Shown: positions 1 through 8,718 of the stretch, piece after piece
Numbering within the stretch: the stretch's first letter is position 1
Layout of the letters: each line of letters starts with the position of its first letter
Made by a program: the position numbers and the translations under genes
Notes under the pieces: generated by a model
The model's input: only the letters and a program-made list of their open reading frames with translations
Told to the model about the DNA's origin: nothing
Databases searched by the model: none
DNA from: Propionivibrio sp.
Lineage (GTDB): Bacteria; Pseudomonadota; Gammaproteobacteria; Burkholderiales; Rhodocyclaceae
DNA: 64,000 bases
Reading direction: 5' to 3'
Assembly: GCA_016705685.1 (NCBI GenBank)
Contig: JADJLB010000010.1
Location: 402,501-466,500 of the forward strand

Positions 1-2
1 AA

Positions 3-1367
3 GGCGCCTTCTCGCAGGCATTCGTGCCGATTCTCGGTGAATACAAGAACAAACAAGGTGACACCGAAGCCAAACGCCTCGTTGACCATGTTGCCACGCT
101 GCTTATTCTCGTTCTGTTCATCGTCACGTTAATCGGCATGGCGGCGGCGCCACTTCTCGTCTACGTTTCGGCGCCGGGGTTCGCGGCCGATGCCACCAAA
201 TTCGCACTGACCGTAGAGCTGACCCGGATCACCTTCCCGTACATCTTCTTCATGTCGCTGGTAGCCCTCGCCGGCGGCATACTCAACACATGGAGCTGGT
301 TTGCCGTACCCGCCTTTACACCGGTGCTGCTCAATCTTTCTTTCATCGTCATGGCGCTGTTTGTCGCACCGTATTTCCATCCGCCAGTACTGGTCCTCGG
401 CTGGGCGGTCTTCCTCGGTGGCACACTGCAATTCGCTTTCCAGATTCCTTACCTGAAACGCATCAACATGCTGCCGCGCTTTTCGCTGGACTGGAAGGAT
501 ACCGGCGTACGGCGCATCCTGAAGCTGATGGCGCCTGCCGTACTAGGGGTCTCGGTAACGCAGGTCAGCCTGCTGATCAACACCATCTTCGCCTCCTTTC
601 TCGGCACCGGCAGCGTCTCCTGGCTCTATTATGCCGACAGGCTGATGGAGTTTCCCTCCGGCATGCTTGGTGCGGCACTGGGCACCATTCTTCTGCCTTC
701 ACTGGCCAAGTATCACGCGGGCAACAAGTTCGACGACTACTCCCGGCTGCTCGACTGGGGATTGCGCCTGACCTTACTGCTGGCGGCTCCGGCCGCCCTG
801 GCCCTGGCTATCCTTGCGGTCCCGCTGATCGCCACTCTTTTCCATCATGGCGCATTTAGCGCAGACGATGTCTTCAAGACGCGAAACGCGCTGGTCGCCT
901 ATAGCGTGGGTCTGGTCGGGCTGATACTGGTCAAAGTGCTGGCTCCGGGTTTTTATGCGCGGCAGAATGTTCGCACACCGGTCAAGATCGCATTCCTTAC
1001 CCTGTTCGTCACGCAGTTACTCAATCTGGCCCTGATCGGCTGGCTCAAACATGCCGGACTCGCCCTGTCCATAGGGCTGGCCGCGTGCCTGAATGCCGCA
1101 ATGCTCTATCGCGGCCTACGCCGGCATGGGATTTATTCGCCTCAACCCGGCTGGCCGAAGTTCTACGCCAAACTTGCGCTGGCCATTGTGTTCATGGGCG
1201 TCGCCTTATGGTTTTCGAGTGGCGAAACCGCCGATTGGCTGCGCTGGTCCTTGTCGGATCGTCTGTTTCGGCTAACGATCCTCGTCACCTTTGGCGCGGC
1301 CGTATATTTCGCTACACTATGGCTCACAGGGTTCCGTTTGCGCGACTTCACGCGTCGCGAGGCCTGA
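3..1367 (+). CDS. murJ: Lipid II flippase MurJ, 5'-truncated
   Basis: MurJ/MviN moves lipid II across the inner membrane for peptidoglycan synthesis. The reading frame is already open at the first bases of the window and encodes the MurJ signature GAFSQAFVP, which lies near the N-terminus of full-length proteins, so about 60 residues are missing upstream of the window. What remains (about 454 residues) is a run of hydrophobic segments typical of the MOP exporter superfamily, and it ends with the usual arginine-rich tail. The stop is followed 22 bases later by the next gene on the same strand, so the two may share a transcript. The GTG at position 24 is an internal valine and should not be taken as the start. 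Confidence 0.95.
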   Translation, partial: GAFSQAFVPILGEYKNKQGDTEAKRLVDHVATLLILVLFIVTLIGMAAAPLLVYVSAPGFAADATKFALTVELTRITFPYIFFMSLVALAGGILNTWSWFAVPAFTPVLLNLSFIVMALFVAPYFHPPVLVLGWAVFLGGTLQFAFQIPYLKRINMLPRFSLDWKDTGVRRILKLMAPAVLGVSVTQVSLLINTIFASFLGTGSVSWLYYADRLMEFPSGMLGAALGTILLPSLAKYHAGNKFDDYSRLLDWGLRLTLLLAAPAALALAILAVPLIATLFHHGAFSADDVFKTRNALVAYSVGLVGLILVKVLAPGFYARQNVRTPVKIAFLTLFVTQLLNLALIGWLKHAGLALSIGLAACLNAAMLYRGLRRHGIYSPQPGWPKFYAKLALAIVFMGVALWFSSGETADWLRWSLSDRLFRLTILVTFGAAVYFATLWLTGFRLRDFTRREA

Positions 1368-1389
1368 TGACAACGCTTGAGGAGACAAT

Positions 1390-2019
1390 ATGAAACTGAC
1401 CAGCAGCAGCTTCGGCGACTTGCAAACCATTCCAGGCGACTTTGCCTTCTGTCTTCCCGATCCGGCGCACCACGTGTGTCTGGGGCGAAATTTCAACCCG
1501 CAACTGAAGTGGGATGACGTCCCTTCTGCCACGAAATCGCTGGCCATCATTTGTCATGACCCGGATGTGCCGAGCCGAGGTGACGACGTGAATCAGGAGG
1601 GTCGCAGTGTTCCGGCTTCCTTGCCCCGCGTTGATTTCTTTCACTGGATTCTGTTTGATCTGTCGCCAAATCTGCGCGAGATCAAACAGGGAGAGTTCTC
1701 TAAAGAAGTCACTCCGCGCGGAAAGCCTGGCCCCGCGACTCTGCACGGCGCGCGCCACGGACTCAACGACTACACCGGCTGGTTTGCCGGCGATAACGAT
1801 ATGCGTGGCGACTACTTTGGCTACGATGGCCCCTGCCCTCCCTGGAATGACGAAATCATCCACCACTATGTGTTCACTGTCTTCGCCCTGGATCTGGAGC
1901 GCCTGCCGCTTGAGGGAAAGCTCACCGGCCAGCAGGTACGCGAGGCCATGGCCGGCCATATTCTCGATCAGGCCAGCCTGACCGGTTTATATACGCTGAA
2001 TCCTGCGGTCAAAACATGA
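1390..2019 (+). CDS. YbhB/YbcL family (PEBP) Raf-kinase-inhibitor-like protein
   Basis: This 209-residue protein belongs to the phosphatidylethanolamine-binding protein family. It has the ligand-pocket motif HDPDVPS near residue 57 and a second conserved stretch, YDGPCPPW followed by HHYVFTVFALD, near residues 140-165. The physiological role of bacterial members is not settled. It is somewhat longer than the roughly 160-residue enteric homologues because of an insertion after the first motif. A strong GAGGAG ribosome-binding site lies 5 bases before the ATG. It sits 22 bases downstream of murJ, so cotranscription is likely. No signal peptide is visible, which suggests a cytoplasmic protein. 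Confidence 0.88.
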   Translation: MKLTSSSFGDLQTIPGDFAFCLPDPAHHVCLGRNFNPQLKWDDVPSATKSLAIICHDPDVPSRGDDVNQEGRSVPASLPRVDFFHWILFDLSPNLREIKQGEFSKEVTPRGKPGPATLHGARHGLNDYTGWFAGDNDMRGDYFGYDGPCPPWNDEIIHHYVFTVFALDLERLPLEGKLTGQQVREAMAGHILDQASLTGLYTLNPAVKT

Positions 2020-2289
2020 TTTGAAGTCTTCGGCAAAGTGCCGAGGATCCCCAGAAGAATTATTCAGATCCGCCGCTGGACAACGCCGGGAAAGTCATTC
2101 TCTGCAATCCGGACGGGCTCACTGCTCCCTCGGGATTCGTCGCCGCAATCGAAGACGGCGGCTTGCGCTATAATCGTCCGCTTGCACTCGTAAGCTTTGA
2201 CCAGGGCCTCACGGTCGCCGTGGACCAACGATCTGCCCCAAGGCGATCACGCACAGACCATACGGATGACACACATCGGTAATTTTAAA

Positions 2290-3993
2290 ATGCTCGCGAT
2301 AGCGCGTTTTGCCTGGCTGCTGCTCTTATTGTCCGGTTGCGCAACCGTGATACAAGACCCTGATCAATCGTCGACGCCATCGTCCGCAACAGCCACGAAC
2401 AATCAGCGTACTCAGGCAGCCGACGCCGGCTCGACACCGTCGAAACCGCGAGCCAAAGGCAAGTCGAGCGCGCCCCTGCCTGCCGACGGCAGTCTGCCGA
2501 CCATTGAAATCTCCGCGCCGCACCCGGCACCCAAGGCCATCGATCTGACCTCGGAATCCGAAGAACTTTTCCAGCGGATGCGCAACGGCTTCTCCATGCC
2601 CGATATCAACAACGATCTCGTTCTTTACCACCAGCAGTGGTATATGAACCGGCCCGACTACCTGCGTCGGATGGTCGAGCGCAGCACCCTCTATATGCAT
2701 TTCATCGTCGAGGAACTGGAAAAACGCGGCATGCCCATGGAATTGGCTCTGCTGCCGATGGTTGAGAGCGCCTATAACCCGATGGCTTATTCGCGCGCAA
2801 AAGCATCCGGTCTGTGGCAGTTCATTCCCTCGACCGGCAAGCGCTACAAACTCGATCAAAGCTGGTGGAAGGATGAACGGCGCGATATCGTCGCATCGAC
2901 AACTGCCGCGCTTGACTACCTGCAATCGATCTACGAAATGCATGGCGACTGGCATCTGGCGCTGGCTTCTTACAATTGGGGTGAAGGCGCCGTGGGTCGC
3001 GCCATCGAAAAAAATCGCATGCTGGGTTTGCCAACCGATTATCTGAGCCTGACCATGCCGGAGGAAACGAAGAACTACGTGCCCAAACTGCAGGCATTGA
3101 AAAATATTTTCAGCAGCCCACTGCTGGTAGCCGATCTCCATCTACCGAAGATTCCCAACCGTCCGTACTTCGGCACCGTCACCCGCAGCGGAAATATCGA
3201 CGTCAAGCTTGCCGCCAGATTGGCCGAAATGCCGGTCAAGGACTTCGTCGCCCTCAACCCCTCGCATAATCGGCCGGTCATCAAATCCGATACGCCACTG
3301 GTCATTCCGGCGGACAAGATGGACACCTTCGTCAGCAATCTCGAAGCGCAGGAAAGCAGCAACAAGCCGCTTTCCTCGTGGCAAGCCTACACCGTACGAC
3401 CCGGCGACAAGCTGGAAAAAATCGCACCGCGTTTCGGCATGACGGTGGCCAATCTCAAGGAAGCCAATGGCATCAAGGGGCGCATCAAGGTGAACCCGGG
3501 ATTGACCTTGCTCGTTGCCGGCCAGAACGGGGGCGAACCGCTGAGCATGGACGCGCTGCCCGAACAGCCGCGCTTGCCCGAGGCAAGTACAGCGCCCGTC
3601 GCGGCAACGCGAACGCACATCGTGCGCAAAGGCGAAACCCTGTTATCGATCGCCCGGCATTACACGATCAACGCGGCCGAATTGAAACGCATCAACCGCT
3701 TGCGATCCAACAACATAGCGGTCGGCACGCGTCTGGCCTTGACTCCTGAACGCACTGTCGTAGCCAAGAGCGGTGCCAAACCCGGCAAAGAAAAAGGAAC
3801 GAACAGTCCGCAGGCCAGCACTCGAACACCACCCAAAGTGACCCGCTACACAGTTCGTCGCGGCGATACGCTGCACTCGATTGCCAAACACTTCAAGGTC
3901 AGCACCGACGACCTGCAGCGGTGGAATCGCGTTTCTGCCCGTGCGCTAAAGCCCGGTCAAACCTTGACGATCCAGCTTGCCCGGAACCCCTGA
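2290..3993 (+). CDS. mltD: Membrane-bound lytic murein transglycosylase D-like lipoprotein with three LysM domains
   Basis: This enzyme cleaves the MurNAc-GlcNAc bond of peptidoglycan to give 1,6-anhydro products. The ATG at 2290 gives a lipoprotein signal with lipobox LLSGC and Cys at residue 17. A start at 2266 (eight residues longer) is equally compatible, and neither has a good ribosome-binding site. The SLT domain carries the catalytic glutamate in LPMVESAYNP (about residue 159), followed by GLWQFIPSTG and ALASYNWGEG. Three LysM peptidoglycan-binding repeats follow, beginning YTVRPGDKL, HIVRKGETL and YTVRRGDTL, and the last ends at the C-terminus. Length (567 residues) and order match MltD/DniR proteins. 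A TATAAT hexamer at 2169-2174 could be its -10 box, but no convincing -35 accompanies it. Confidence 0.9.
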   Translation: MLAIARFAWLLLLLSGCATVIQDPDQSSTPSSATATNNQRTQAADAGSTPSKPRAKGKSSAPLPADGSLPTIEISAPHPAPKAIDLTSESEELFQRMRNGFSMPDINNDLVLYHQQWYMNRPDYLRRMVERSTLYMHFIVEELEKRGMPMELALLPMVESAYNPMAYSRAKASGLWQFIPSTGKRYKLDQSWWKDERRDIVASTTAALDYLQSIYEMHGDWHLALASYNWGEGAVGRAIEKNRMLGLPTDYLSLTMPEETKNYVPKLQALKNIFSSPLLVADLHLPKIPNRPYFGTVTRSGNIDVKLAARLAEMPVKDFVALNPSHNRPVIKSDTPLVIPADKMDTFVSNLEAQESSNKPLSSWQAYTVRPGDKLEKIAPRFGMTVANLKEANGIKGRIKVNPGLTLLVAGQNGGEPLSMDALPEQPRLPEASTAPVAATRTHIVRKGETLLSIARHYTINAAELKRINRLRSNNIAVGTRLALTPERTVVAKSGAKPGKEKGTNSPQASTRTPPKVTRYTVRRGDTLHSIAKHFKVSTDDLQRWNRVSARALKPGQTLTIQLARNP

Positions 3994-4046
3994 TTGAGGA
4001 CATTGCCGAGGTTCCAGAGTTTGGTGACGATATCGGAGGTGGTCAC
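3991..4046 (-). pseudogene. N-terminal scrap of a type I restriction HsdM methyltransferase gene
   Basis: Reading the minus strand from a GTG at 4046 gives VTTSDIVTKLWNLGNVLNQG. This closely matches the highly conserved first residues of type I HsdM proteins (family consensus TTSDIVxKLWNLCNVL). The similarity stops after about 19 codons, exactly where the sequence runs into the end of mltD. The GTG overlaps the stop codon of the PIN-domain fragment upstream (GTGA), the junction expected of intact operons. This is the clipped start of a lost hsdM gene, not a functional CDS. Confidence 0.72.
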
Positions 4047-4279
4047 GGGTTCAGGGTGTTGATGAATTGTTCGGCGCTAACGATGGGGCAGGTGAAGCGG
4101 CCGGCGAGGCTGAGTAGGTCCCGGTCTCCGGTGATCAGCGCCGTTGCCTTGCCGGCGATGGCCAGTTCGATAAAGGGAATGTCAAAAACATCGCGGCAGG
4201 GCGGTGCTTTTGGCGGCGGCTCGGGGATGCGGACGGGCTTGGTGACTTGGGCGAACCCGGCGGAAAAACTGGGGGGAAA
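4043..4279 (-). pseudogene. C-terminal fragment of a PIN-family toxin
   Basis: An open minus-strand frame without a start codon encodes about 78 residues. It contains CRDVFDIPFIELAIAGKA, then ALITGDRDLLSL, then CPIVSAEQF, which is the C-terminal half of PIN-domain (TIGR00305-like) putative toxins, including the conserved acidic residue of TGDRDLL. The frame is closed upstream by a TGA at 4282-4280, and the N-terminal half with the first catalytic Asp is absent. With the adjoining hsdM scrap it is the remains of a restriction/toxin locus deleted between mltD and the GH13 gene. Confidence 0.72.
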
Positions 4280-4285
4280 TCACGG

Positions 4286-4315
4286 TTGACAATGGGCGGA
4301 AGGTGCAAGGATACT
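4286..4315 (+). promoter_or_regulatory. Sigma-70-type promoter before the GH13 gene
   Basis: A consensus -35 TTGACA at 4286-4291 is followed after 18 bases by GATACT at 4310-4315. This is the best promoter match in the 400-base gap. It points at the GH13 gene and begins just past the edge of the truncated PIN fragment. Confidence 0.5.
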
Positions 4316-4393
4316 TCGCGGAAGGCGGTTGAATTTCCTATCCTTTTAATGCGGCGTTTTCGGTTGCCGATTCATACCCACCCATCGGACCAT

Positions 4394-5680
4394 ATGCCAC
4401 ATCAAAACACGAGCGACGCACCGAGGATTTACAACCTTTTTCCCCTTCTGGCAGGCAGCACCGAGAATTGGGAGTCGCACCTGCCCCGTATCGCCAGCAT
4501 GGGTTTCAACTGGGTCTTCATCAACCCATTCCATTACCCGGGCTTTTCGGGAAGCCTCTACGCCGTCAAGGACTACTATCGCCTGCACCCCCTCTTTCAG
4601 GGTGGTAGCCAGGAAGAAGCGTCTACCCTCCTCGGTCGTTTCATTAGCGCTGCTCACGGCCATGGTCTGCGGGTGATGATGGATTTGGTGATTAACCATA
4701 CGTCAAAGGATTCCTTGCTGGCGGAAGCGCACCCGGAATGGTTCGCGCACGAGCCGGATGGCAGTTTGCGCTCCCCCTTCGCCGTCGATCCCGACGACGT
4801 GGACAACGTCGCAAAGCGTACCGTCTGGGGCGATCTGGCCGATATTGACTTCGAAAACACGCCAGACCGCGAGGGACTGGTCAGTTATTGGCAGGAGCTC
4901 GTTCGTCACTACGTAAAACTAGGCTTCGACGGTTTCCGTGGCGACGCGGCCTATAAAATTCCGGGCGACGTTTGGGCGCCAATCATCGCGGTAGCCCGAG
5001 ACAGCAATCCGGATGCAATGTTCTTCGCGGAAACGCTGGGCTGCCAGCCGAAGGAGGTACTGCAACTCAAGGCAGCCGGCTTTGACTACCTGTTCAATTC
5101 CAGCAAGTGGTGGGATTTCCGTGCCGATTGGCTCATGAAGCAGTACGCTCTATTTCGTGCCATCGCCCCCTCCATCGCCTTCCCCGAAAGCCACGACACC
5201 GAACGCCTGGCCGAGGAGAACGGCGGTGACGAGCGTGTTTCCCGCCTGAGATACCTGTTCGCGGCGGCCTTTTCCAGCGGTTTGATGTTGACCATGGGCT
5301 ACGAATACGGCTTTCGTCGCAAACTCAATGTGGTGACTACTCGCCCGGAGGACTGGGAAACGCCAAGTTTCGACCTGAGCCGGTTCATCGGCGAGGTCAA
5401 TGCCATGAAGGCAACCACCCCAGTGCTCAATGAGGAGGGCCCACAGGAACTCCTGTCCGGTGCGGACGACCCCGTCGCTGCGCTGATCAGACGTGGCGAG
5501 CGCACCGCAAGCGTGCTGACTCTGATCAATCCGGACGCCAATACGGAAAGCCGCTTCAGCACCGCCGATGCGGCCAAAATCCTGGGTTGCTCACCACAGC
5601 AGATGCGGGAACTGCTGCCCGGCCCGACAAACTCCGACTGGATCACCCTGCCACCTTTAGCCATTCGCCTGTTCACGTAG
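4394..5680 (+). CDS. Alpha-amylase-family (GH13) enzyme, single catalytic domain
   Basis: A 428-residue GH13 protein acting on alpha-glucosidic bonds. The barrel motifs are all present: DLVINH (about 97-102), FRGDAA with the nucleophile D184, FFAE with the acid/base E213, and ESHD with the third acid D268. The N-terminal part (IYNLFPLLAG, INPFHYPGFSGSLYAVKDYY) resembles the maltosyltransferase (GlgE-like) branch more than secreted amylases. There is no signal peptide and no extra carbohydrate-binding domain, so it probably acts on cytoplasmic glycogen or a maltodextrin; the precise reaction cannot be told. The start at 4394 is chosen because family similarity begins there; the in-frame upstream stretch from 4247 looks non-coding and overlaps the promoter. 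No other glycogen genes are nearby. Confidence 0.85.
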   Translation: MPHQNTSDAPRIYNLFPLLAGSTENWESHLPRIASMGFNWVFINPFHYPGFSGSLYAVKDYYRLHPLFQGGSQEEASTLLGRFISAAHGHGLRVMMDLVINHTSKDSLLAEAHPEWFAHEPDGSLRSPFAVDPDDVDNVAKRTVWGDLADIDFENTPDREGLVSYWQELVRHYVKLGFDGFRGDAAYKIPGDVWAPIIAVARDSNPDAMFFAETLGCQPKEVLQLKAAGFDYLFNSSKWWDFRADWLMKQYALFRAIAPSIAFPESHDTERLAEENGGDERVSRLRYLFAAAFSSGLMLTMGYEYGFRRKLNVVTTRPEDWETPSFDLSRFIGEVNAMKATTPVLNEEGPQELLSGADDPVAALIRRGERTASVLTLINPDANTESRFSTADAAKILGCSPQQMRELLPGPTNSDWITLPPLAIRLFT

Positions 5681-5904
5681 CGTGCTTTGGACAGCGGTCA
5701 TTCGCGCCGATCCCCAAAATTGCGCAAGCGGCCCTTCGTTATGCCAATAGGAGATTTAGTCTAAATCCCTCGCCCACATTGATACGGGCCCTTCACTACC
5801 CCGGCCATTTGCGGAAGTCGCAAAGGGAGGCCGCAATAGCCGGGAGTGCGCCTAGAGCATTGTGCCGAAAGCTGTCACTGGGGAAATTACAGCCTCGAAC
5901 CGGC

Positions 5905-6216
5905 TTAGGCATGCGCCCGATGAATCGGCTGTACGGCCAGCCGCATTCCCATCGCCTTGAGAATTGCGGAAAGCGTTTTCAATTCAGGGTTTCCTTGTTC
6001 GGATAGCGTGCGATAGAGCGTATGGGCATTCACCTCTGCCTGACGCGCTATCTCCTGAACGCCGCCAAACGCCTTGCTGAGACTGCGTAGCGCCAGCATC
6101 AGATCGGTCTCATCGCCATCGACAAGTACGGAGTTCAGATACTCAGCCGCAAGATCCGGGTCGCGGCGGAACATTTCAACCGTTGCTTCATCGTGAGTCC
6201 GGTGTGCTTTAGCCAT
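5905..6216 (-). CDS. Antitoxin of a HigBA/RelBE-like pair (Xre-type addiction-module antidote)
   Basis: A 103-residue protein of the 'probable addiction module antidote' family (TIGR02684-like). The N-terminal DPDLAAEYLNSVL segment wraps the partner toxin in this family. A helix-turn-helix follows: GGVQEIARQAEV, then NAHTLYRTLSEQGNP, then LKTLSAILKAMGMRLAV. It binds DNA and normally represses its own operon. It overlaps the end of the toxin gene by 8 bases, giving the toxin-first order typical of this subgroup. It appears complete although its partner carries a nonsense codon. Confidence 0.88.
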   Translation of the reverse strand: MAKAHRTHDEATVEMFRRDPDLAAEYLNSVLVDGDETDLMLALRSLSKAFGGVQEIARQAEVNAHTLYRTLSEQGNPELKTLSAILKAMGMRLAVQPIHRAHA

Positions 6217-6532
6217 TTCGCTTCTCCCAATCTTTCAAAAATCCAACGGCTCGGTCAATATCCCTGCTCTGCGACTTCTTGGCGCCGCCACTGGTGAGTA
6301 ATATCACCTGATTGCCAACCTGCGCGTAATAGACGCGATATCCAGCGCCGACATCAATTCGCAACTCGCCGATGCCGTCTCGCAAGAACTTACAATCTCC
6401 GAACAAACCAGCCTCAACGCGAGCGACTCGCTTGATGACAGCGATCTTCGCTATGCGGTCACGCAAGCCGTCAAGCTACTCCTGATAGAGATCGTTTTCG
6501 CTCTCGTCGAGGTAATGGATGATTTCGTACAT
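6209..6532 (-). pseudogene. RelE/HigB-type toxin gene interrupted by an amber codon
   Basis: From an ATG at 6532 the frame reads MYEIIHYLDESENDLYQE, then TAG at 6478-6476, then LDGLRDRIAKIAVIKRV and on to a normal C-terminus (GYRVYYAQVG, LLTSGGAKKSQSRDI, stop at 6209). In this 'addiction module killer protein' family (TIGR02683-like) the interrupted position is normally Trp, in YQEWLDGLRDR, so a single TGG to TAG change explains the stop. Re-initiation at TTG 6466 would give an 85-residue protein lacking the first strand and helix. The rest of the gene is undamaged, so the mutation looks recent. The shorter protein could still be made but probably lacks full activity. Confidence 0.8.
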
Positions 6533-6544
6533 GGCTACATCTTA

Positions 6545-6554
6545 GCTTATAAGC
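6545..6554. promoter_or_regulatory. Palindrome upstream of the toxin-antitoxin genes
   Basis: The perfect 10-base palindrome GCTTATAAGC lies 13 bases before the toxin ATG and includes a TATAAG -10-like hexamer on the minus strand. It is positioned as an autorepression operator would be. No good -35 was found, so its function is inferred from position only. Confidence 0.3.
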
Positions 6555-6681
6555 GAATATTTGCAAGGCCGGCAGTTTGCCTCCCGTTACGGTAGATTTC
6601 CGCAGAATCAGACTCCGTTCAATCGAAAAGTAGTCTGAAATGGAAAACACTCAAACCCGCGAATCGTGGAACAAAGGCAAA

Positions 6682-8718
6682 CTACTTGTTCTGCTCTGCA
6701 CTACCGAACAAATGGCAGCGCACCGCATGCGTGGCCGTCAGGCGACTCGTTTCGGGATAGCTCGCACGGCATAGGGCGCTCGCCTGCGGACAGCGCGGAT
6801 GAAAATGGCACCCCGCCGGCGGATTCGCCGGTGACGGCATTTCTCCTGCCAGACGTATGCATTCCGGCTGGGCGTCAAGCCGCGGGCTGGGAACAGCGGA
6901 GAGCAAAGCCTGTGTATACGGATGCCGCGGCGAACGCAGCACCTCGTCGACCAGGCCGCGCTCGACGATGCGGCCGAGATACATCACGGCCACTTCATGC
7001 GCCAGATAATCGACCACGGCGAAGTTGTGTGTGATGAACAGATAGGCCAGCCCAAGATCGTCCTGCAACGCCTTGAGCAAGTTGAGAATCTGCGCCTGGA
7101 CCGAGACGTCAAGCGCCGAGGTCGGTTCGTCGCAAATGATCAATTCCGGTTGAACGGCCAGTGCGCGGGCAATGGCTATGCGTTGCCGCTGCCCGCCGGA
7201 AAACTCGTGCGGATAACGCCCGGCCGCCGCCGGATCGAGCCCGACCTCCTGCAACAAGGCCACGACGGCGTCATTGCGCCCTGCGCTTTGCGTATTGACG
7301 CCCAGCGCGCTCATCCCCTCACCGATGATCTCGCCCACTGAAAGACGCGGATTGAGCGATGCAAACGGGTCCTGGAAGATCATTTGCATCCGCCGTCGCA
7401 ACGGGCGCAATTCAGCGCGTGAGAGCCCGTTCAGTTCGCGCTCCTCAAGTTCGATACGGCCGGCAGTCGGTTTGACCAGTTGCAGGATCGCCTTGCCGAC
7501 CGTGGTTTTACCGCAGCCCGATTCGCCCACAAGCGCCAGCGTACGGCCACGCACCAGATCGAGCGAAACGCCGTCCACGGCTCTGACCTGGCCGACAGTC
7601 AGCTGCAACACGCCGCGCCGTATCGGGAAGTGGACGGCTAGATCCCTGACCGCGAGGAGTGCGGGTCGTGGATCGACAAGCGGAATCACCAGCGTAACGG
7701 GCCTGGGCACAGGGGCGACCGCCCTGCCCGGCTCGGCCATCAGGTGGCAGCGCACGCGATGGCTTTCTCCTGCCTCATGCCAGCCGGGCGATTCGTCGCG
7801 GCAGCGCTCCCAGGCGTGCGGGCAGCGTTCGGCAAAACGACAGCCCGTCGGCATGGCTGCCAATGACGGTACCTGGCCGGCAATGGTTTCCAGCCGCCCA
7901 CCCCGCCGGGCCAGATCGGGAAGCGCGGCAAAAAGCTTTTGCGAATAGGGATGGCGCGGCGAAGCGAAGAAGGCGTTACGCGGGGCTTCCTCGACAATCT
8001 CGCCGGCATACATGACGCCGACGCGATGCGCCATTTGCGCAACGACACCGAGGTCATGCGTGATCAGCAACATGCCCATGCCGCGCTCGGCCTGCAGGCG
8101 GCGCAGAAGATCGAGGATCTGCGCCTGGATGGTGACATCGAGCGCCGTGGTCGGCTCGTCGGCAATCAGCAGCTTGGGATGCCCCGCCAGCGCGACGGCG
8201 ATCATCACGCGCTGTTTCATGCCGCCGGAAAGCTGGAACGGGAACTCGTCGAGACGGCGCTGTGCGTCGGCAATGCCCACGGCATCAAGCAGCTCAAGCG
8301 CACGCTGGCGCGTCGCCGCGCCAGTCAGATCCAGATGGCGCTCCAGCACCTCGCCGATCTGCCGCCCGACCGTCATCACCGGATTGAGGCTGGTTGCCGG
8401 CTCCTGAAAGATCATCGCCATGCCGCCGCCGCGCACGGTGCGCATTTCGGACTCGGGCAATTGCAGGAGGTCCCGGCCATCAAAGCACACCTCGCCGCCG
8501 AGAATGCGCCCCGCCGCCGGCAACAGGCGTAGCAGCGACAGTGCGGTGGCCGACTTGCCGCAACCCGATTCGCCCAGCAGCGCCAGCGTTTCACCGGCGT
8601 GCACGGCAAAATCGATGCCGTCCACGGCCGCCAGCACCTGTCGGGTATGGGCATAGCCGCTGGCAAAGCCCATGCGCAGGCCGCGCACACTGAGTATCGA
8701 TTGACTGTCCTGGCTCAT
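6682..8718 (-). CDS. Fused dipeptide/oligopeptide ABC transporter ATP-binding protein (two ATPase domains, YejF-like)
   Basis: A 678-residue protein with two complete nucleotide-binding domains. The first has Walker A GESGCGKSATA, signature LSGGMKQR and Walker B LLIADEPTTALD. The second has GESGCGKTTVG, SGGQRQRIAIA and LIICDEPTSALD. Each half ends in the Cys-containing oligopeptide-transporter tail (CRFAERCPHAWERC; CHFHPRCPQASALC). It powers uptake by the permeases encoded just upstream. The ATG at 8718 overlaps the stop codon of the upstream permease gene (ATGA), so translation is coupled. The open frame continues far upstream of this ATG, but only as an out-of-frame shadow of the permease gene. 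Fused DppD-DppF proteins are usual in YejABEF-type systems. Confidence 0.92.
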   Translation of the reverse strand: MSQDSQSILSVRGLRMGFASGYAHTRQVLAAVDGIDFAVHAGETLALLGESGCGKSATALSLLRLLPAAGRILGGEVCFDGRDLLQLPESEMRTVRGGGMAMIFQEPATSLNPVMTVGRQIGEVLERHLDLTGAATRQRALELLDAVGIADAQRRLDEFPFQLSGGMKQRVMIAVALAGHPKLLIADEPTTALDVTIQAQILDLLRRLQAERGMGMLLITHDLGVVAQMAHRVGVMYAGEIVEEAPRNAFFASPRHPYSQKLFAALPDLARRGGRLETIAGQVPSLAAMPTGCRFAERCPHAWERCRDESPGWHEAGESHRVRCHLMAEPGRAVAPVPRPVTLVIPLVDPRPALLAVRDLAVHFPIRRGVLQLTVGQVRAVDGVSLDLVRGRTLALVGESGCGKTTVGKAILQLVKPTAGRIELEERELNGLSRAELRPLRRRMQMIFQDPFASLNPRLSVGEIIGEGMSALGVNTQSAGRNDAVVALLQEVGLDPAAAGRYPHEFSGGQRQRIAIARALAVQPELIICDEPTSALDVSVQAQILNLLKALQDDLGLAYLFITHNFAVVDYLAHEVAVMYLGRIVERGLVDEVLRSPRHPYTQALLSAVPSPRLDAQPECIRLAGEMPSPANPPAGCHFHPRCPQASALCRASYPETSRLTATHAVRCHLFGSAEQNK

